Under the pieces are notes generated by a model that ran no database searches, had not been told where the DNA came from, and saw nothing but the letters and a program-made list of their open reading frames with translations. Below are positions 61,581 through 64,000 of a stretch of DNA of 64,000 bases, piece by piece (the first letter of the stretch is position 1; the number at the start of each line of letters is the position of its first letter). The DNA is taken from contig NZ_AEJF01000116.1 in assembly GCF_001028175.1 (NCBI RefSeq), forward strand, positions 86,314-150,313. The letters are read 5' to 3'. The DNA is from Caballeronia mineralivorans PML1(12) (lineage in GTDB: Bacteria > Pseudomonadota > Gammaproteobacteria > Burkholderiales > Burkholderiaceae). The position numbers and the translations under genes were made by a program.

Positions 61581-62471
61581 ATGGAATTTCGCCAGTTGCG
61601 CTACTTCCTCGCCGTCGCCGAGCACTTGCATTTCACCGATGCCGCGGCGCATCTGGGAATCGCCCAGCCACCCTTGAGCCAGCAGATCCTGAAGCTTGAG
61701 CGGGAAATCGGCACTCAGCTCCTCATCCGGCATCCGCGTCGCGTCGAACTGACCGAAGCGGGACGGCTCTTTCGCGAGCGCGCGCGGCGCATCGTGGAGG
61801 ACGCGCAGCAGGCGTTCGTTGAAGTACAGAACGCGGGACGCGGAGAGACGGGACGGCTATCGCTCGGTTTCGCGGGCTCCACGGTATTTCATCCAATGGT
61901 CGCGACAACGATGCAGAAGTATCGGCATGCGTATGAGCACGTCGCGATTAGTTGTGAGGAAAGCAATAGCTCGCTGCTGCTCGACCGGGTCGCCGAGCGG
62001 CAGCTCGACGCCGCTCTGGTGCGCATGCCGCTGAACTGCCGGGATCTGATTGTCGAACCGCTAGTCGACGAAGACATGTTGGCGGTGTTGCCGGCGAACC
62101 ATCGCTTGAACCGGCGACGGCGCGTCGATCTGGCAAACCTTGCGGACGATTCGTTCATTCTCTTTCCGCGGCCGATCGGCCCGGATCTATACGACTCGAT
62201 TATCAGCGCCTGCCGCGAAGCCGGCTTCGCGCCCTCGATAAGCATGGAGTCGCCACAGATATCGTCGGCGGCGAACCTCGTCGCCGCTGGATTCGGCGTT
62301 GCTGTGGTGCCAGCGTCGATCCGGCAGATCCAGGTTGAAGGCGTGTCGTATCACGAACTGCAGGGCAAGCCGCTTTCGACCGGTATCGCGTTGATCCATC
62401 GGCCGCGCGAAAAGTCGCCGACCGTGCTGAACTTTGTCAGGATTTTGCGGCAGCAGCGAGTGGCCTGCTGA
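61581..62471 (+). CDS. LysR-family regulator (CatR/BenM-like)
   Basis: The 296-residue protein has the LysR HTH (MEFRQLRYFLAVAEHLHFTD, LGIAQPPLSQQI) of the CatR/BenM type and an effector domain. It is divergent from dld with 155 bases between, the usual layout for control of dld. No LysR box could be pinned down by eye. A purine-rich GGAGACG is upstream of ATG 61581. Confidence 0.9.
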   Translation: MEFRQLRYFLAVAEHLHFTDAAAHLGIAQPPLSQQILKLEREIGTQLLIRHPRRVELTEAGRLFRERARRIVEDAQQAFVEVQNAGRGETGRLSLGFAGSTVFHPMVATTMQKYRHAYEHVAISCEESNSSLLLDRVAERQLDAALVRMPLNCRDLIVEPLVDEDMLAVLPANHRLNRRRRVDLANLADDSFILFPRPIGPDLYDSIISACREAGFAPSISMESPQISSAANLVAAGFGVAVVPASIRQIQVEGVSYHELQGKPLSTGIALIHRPREKSPTVLNFVRILRQQRVAC

Positions 62472-63031
62472 TTTCGCTTGTCCCCTTGCGCATGTAAGTC
62501 AGGCAACACGTTGTTCGGTTGCATGCCGCTTGTAAATTGCGGCTTGATCCTGCCGTGTGGCAATGACCTGCTTATCGCGAAGCGCGCGTTTGGACTCTCT
62601 ATGCGGCCGCAATCTGTTGGACACGAACGGCAGCAACAGACCGAGTACCAGCCGTTCGGCGCGAGATGGTGGACGTCTGCAGTTGGCCGCACTAGGTCCG
62701 ACGCCGACCGGCCACAGCTCGAACCCGGGACAGACGATTGCGAAAGAATCTGTTTCCACCGACCGAACTGAGCCGGCTAACCTTCATTGGGCATCTAATC
62801 GACAGCCCCTGACTCCACTTGTCGCGTCGAGCGACGTCGATGCGACCCTAAAGCATGGGGGTGCCGTTACCGCAGCGCACCCATCGTCGCAGAGGTTGGC
62901 CAGCGCGATTCAAAGTTTAATGAACATCGACAACAATCTCGACTTGCAATGAAGACAAGCTAAGATGAATCAGATGGTTCCGGTTCGGCCGGGCCGCGTT
63001 CGAACGTGATTGTCTTTGACAGGAGAACAAG
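62472..63031. other. Intergenic region without a supported gene
   Basis: About 560 bases between the LysR regulator and the DJ-1 gene. Three overlapping frames of 87-131 codons on both strands have no recognisable family and look like shadows. It should carry the promoter of the DJ-1 gene. Confidence 0.35.
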
Positions 63032-63613
63032 ATGGCAGCCAAGAAAATCTTATTTCTGACCGGCGATTTTGCTGAAGATTATGAAACGATGGTGCCTTTC
63101 CAGGCGCTGCAAATGGTCGGTCATACCGTACACGCCGTGTGCCCGGGCAAGAAGAGCGGCGACAAGATCAAGACCGCGATTCACGACTTCGAGGGCGACC
63201 AGACCTATACGGAAAAGCCGGGTCATCTGTTTGCGCTGAACGCGAACTTCGATGACGTCGATGTCAACGGTTACGACGCGCTGATGATCGCCGGTGGCCG
63301 TGCACCGGAATATCTGCGCCTGAACAAACGGGTGATCGAAATCGTACGGCAGTTCGCTGCCGCCGAAAAACCGATTGCCGCCGTTTGTCACGGCGCTCAG
63401 TTGCTGGCGGCAGCGGATGTGATTCGCGGCAAGCGGATTTCCGCCTACCCCGCTTGCGCGCCGGAAGTTCGGTTAGCGGGTGCGGACTACGCGGACATCG
63501 AAGTGGATAGCGCGGTTACCGATGGCAATTTCATCACGGCCCCTGCATGGCCCGCTCATCCCCAATGGCTGGGTCAGTTCCTCGCGCGGCTTGGAACCGA
63601 AATCTCGCTCTGA
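63032..63613 (+). CDS. DJ-1/PfpI-family protein (possible glyoxalase III or protease-like)
   Basis: The 193-residue protein has the DJ-1/PfpI fold with the nucleophile elbow AVCHGAQLL (C119, H120) and the acid E15 in GDFAEDYE. This Cys-Glu pair is shared by glyoxalase III-type members such as Hsp31/YhbO, which turn methylglyoxal into lactate without glutathione. AGGAG precedes ATG 63032. It stands alone on the plus strand, downstream of the LysR gene. A link with the Dke1-Dld pathway is inference. Confidence 0.88.
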   Translation: MAAKKILFLTGDFAEDYETMVPFQALQMVGHTVHAVCPGKKSGDKIKTAIHDFEGDQTYTEKPGHLFALNANFDDVDVNGYDALMIAGGRAPEYLRLNKRVIEIVRQFAAAEKPIAAVCHGAQLLAAADVIRGKRISAYPACAPEVRLAGADYADIEVDSAVTDGNFITAPAWPAHPQWLGQFLARLGTEISL

Positions 63614-63853
63614 GCGGTCTCGTCGGCCGACCCTTTCGGAGCGGAATCTGGAGCTTTGAGAGGGTCGTTGCGTGCTGGATGCTTGGGTTGGCACCAACAC
63701 GGCGATTATCGGCGGCTGACGGCCGATTTCCGGCGTTCGCTGGCGTCGGCCGATTGTTGCAGTTGTGTGAAGATTGTCCCGCCCGTCCGGCAAGGAGAAC
63801 GCCGGGCGCGGCAGACTGCTAGAATCGAGGTTTTATCTGCCTGGTTATGTGCT

Positions 63854-64000
63854 ATGGGCTTTGAACAGCTCGCTGAATTGAAAGAGCAACTCGCGAAAGA
63901 GCAACAGGCGAAACGGGCACAGGCTAAGCCTAAGCCCGCCAAACCCGTTGCCAAGCCGCCGCGCGCGCCCCGGCCCGAGCCCCGGTCTGCTGATGCCCCC
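63854..64000 (+). CDS. ProQ/FinO-like RNA chaperone (N-terminal part, cut by the window end)
   Basis: The visible 49 codons read MGFEQLAELKEQLAKEQQAK, then a Lys/Pro/Ala-rich tail. This N-terminus matches Burkholderia ProQ/FinO-family proteins, which carry such a basic, disordered leader before the RNA-binding domain. The RNA-binding domain would lie beyond 64000, so the call is tentative. A DUF2058-type leader is another possibility. Confidence 0.5.
   Translation, partial: MGFEQLAELKEQLAKEQQAKRAQAKPKPAKPVAKPPRAPRPEPRSADAP

Noticed and set aside
62478..62952. Overlapping short ORFs between the LysR and DJ-1 genes
   Set aside because: They overlap on both strands, lack start signals, and match no family I know.

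Overview
The window is high-GC, gene-dense DNA from a Burkholderia-type betaproteobacterium, most likely Paraburkholderia or Caballeronia. The clues are two Burkholderia-style trimeric porins whose mature part opens with a SVTLYG motif, many LysR, GntR and AraC regulators each beside a catabolic operon, a VpsR/BerB-like sigma-54 activator, and the start of a ProQ/FinO-like gene at the right edge. No rRNA, tRNA, CRISPR array or intact mobile element is visible. The gene content suggests a secondary replicon or an accessory catabolic region.

Layout. (1) 0.1-7 kb: a GntR regulator and an unusual LysR regulator with two helix-turn-helix domains face galB-galC-galD, the lower gallate/4-oxalomesaconate pathway. 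A PLP aminotransferase and a second RraA-type aldolase are divergent from galB. (2) 7-11 kb: a polar amino-acid ABC importer with a gluconate-5-dehydrogenase-like SDR. (3) 11-19 kb: a long minus-strand series, accB-accC-pxpB-pxpC-(degenerate BCCP)-pxpA-SDR-2-hydroxyacid dehydrogenase, for 5-oxoproline use, with a Nac-like LysR gene upstream. Three ATA-N9-TAT sites, two almost identical, lie beside this operon, the nac-like gene/porin and the idnD-like gene. (4) 19-22 kb: porin, L-idonate dehydrogenase-like gene, and a small conserved-looking ORF with a multi-hairpin 3' region. (5) 22-28.5 kb: two hybrid histidine kinases and a NarL-type regulator, divergent from a periplasmic binding protein that may feed them a signal. 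(6) 28.5-33.5 kb: MFS transporter, GH31 glycosidase and porin. (7) 33.7-34.2 kb: a decayed duplicate of the binding protein from region 5. (8) 34.7-45 kb: a polyamine-type ABC system with FAD amine oxidase, HAD hydrolase, aldehyde dehydrogenase, GMC oxidoreductase and LysR regulator. (9) 45.5-54.6 kb: sigma-54 activator, stand-alone MnmD, GlxA-type regulator, an IS5-type remnant, small hypotheticals, a Tat-exported metallo-hydrolase with an apparent frameshift, a MerA-like flavoprotein and a carboxymuconolactone-decarboxylase-like protein. (10) 54.9-63.6 kb: two AraC regulators and a cluster of SDR, SnoaL-like protein, acetylacetone-dioxygenase (Dke1)-like cupin and D-lactate dehydrogenase, then a LysR regulator and a DJ-1/PfpI protein.

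The most interesting candidate system is region 10. A Dke1-like beta-diketone dioxygenase would release a 2-oxoaldehyde such as methylglyoxal, a DJ-1-type glyoxalase could turn it into lactate, and Dld could oxidise D-lactate to pyruvate. Other notable points are the double-HTH LysR regulator, a BCCP-like protein that lacks the biotin-accepting lysine, the shared Nac-type operators, and the in-frame-deleted duplicate of a sensor binding protein.
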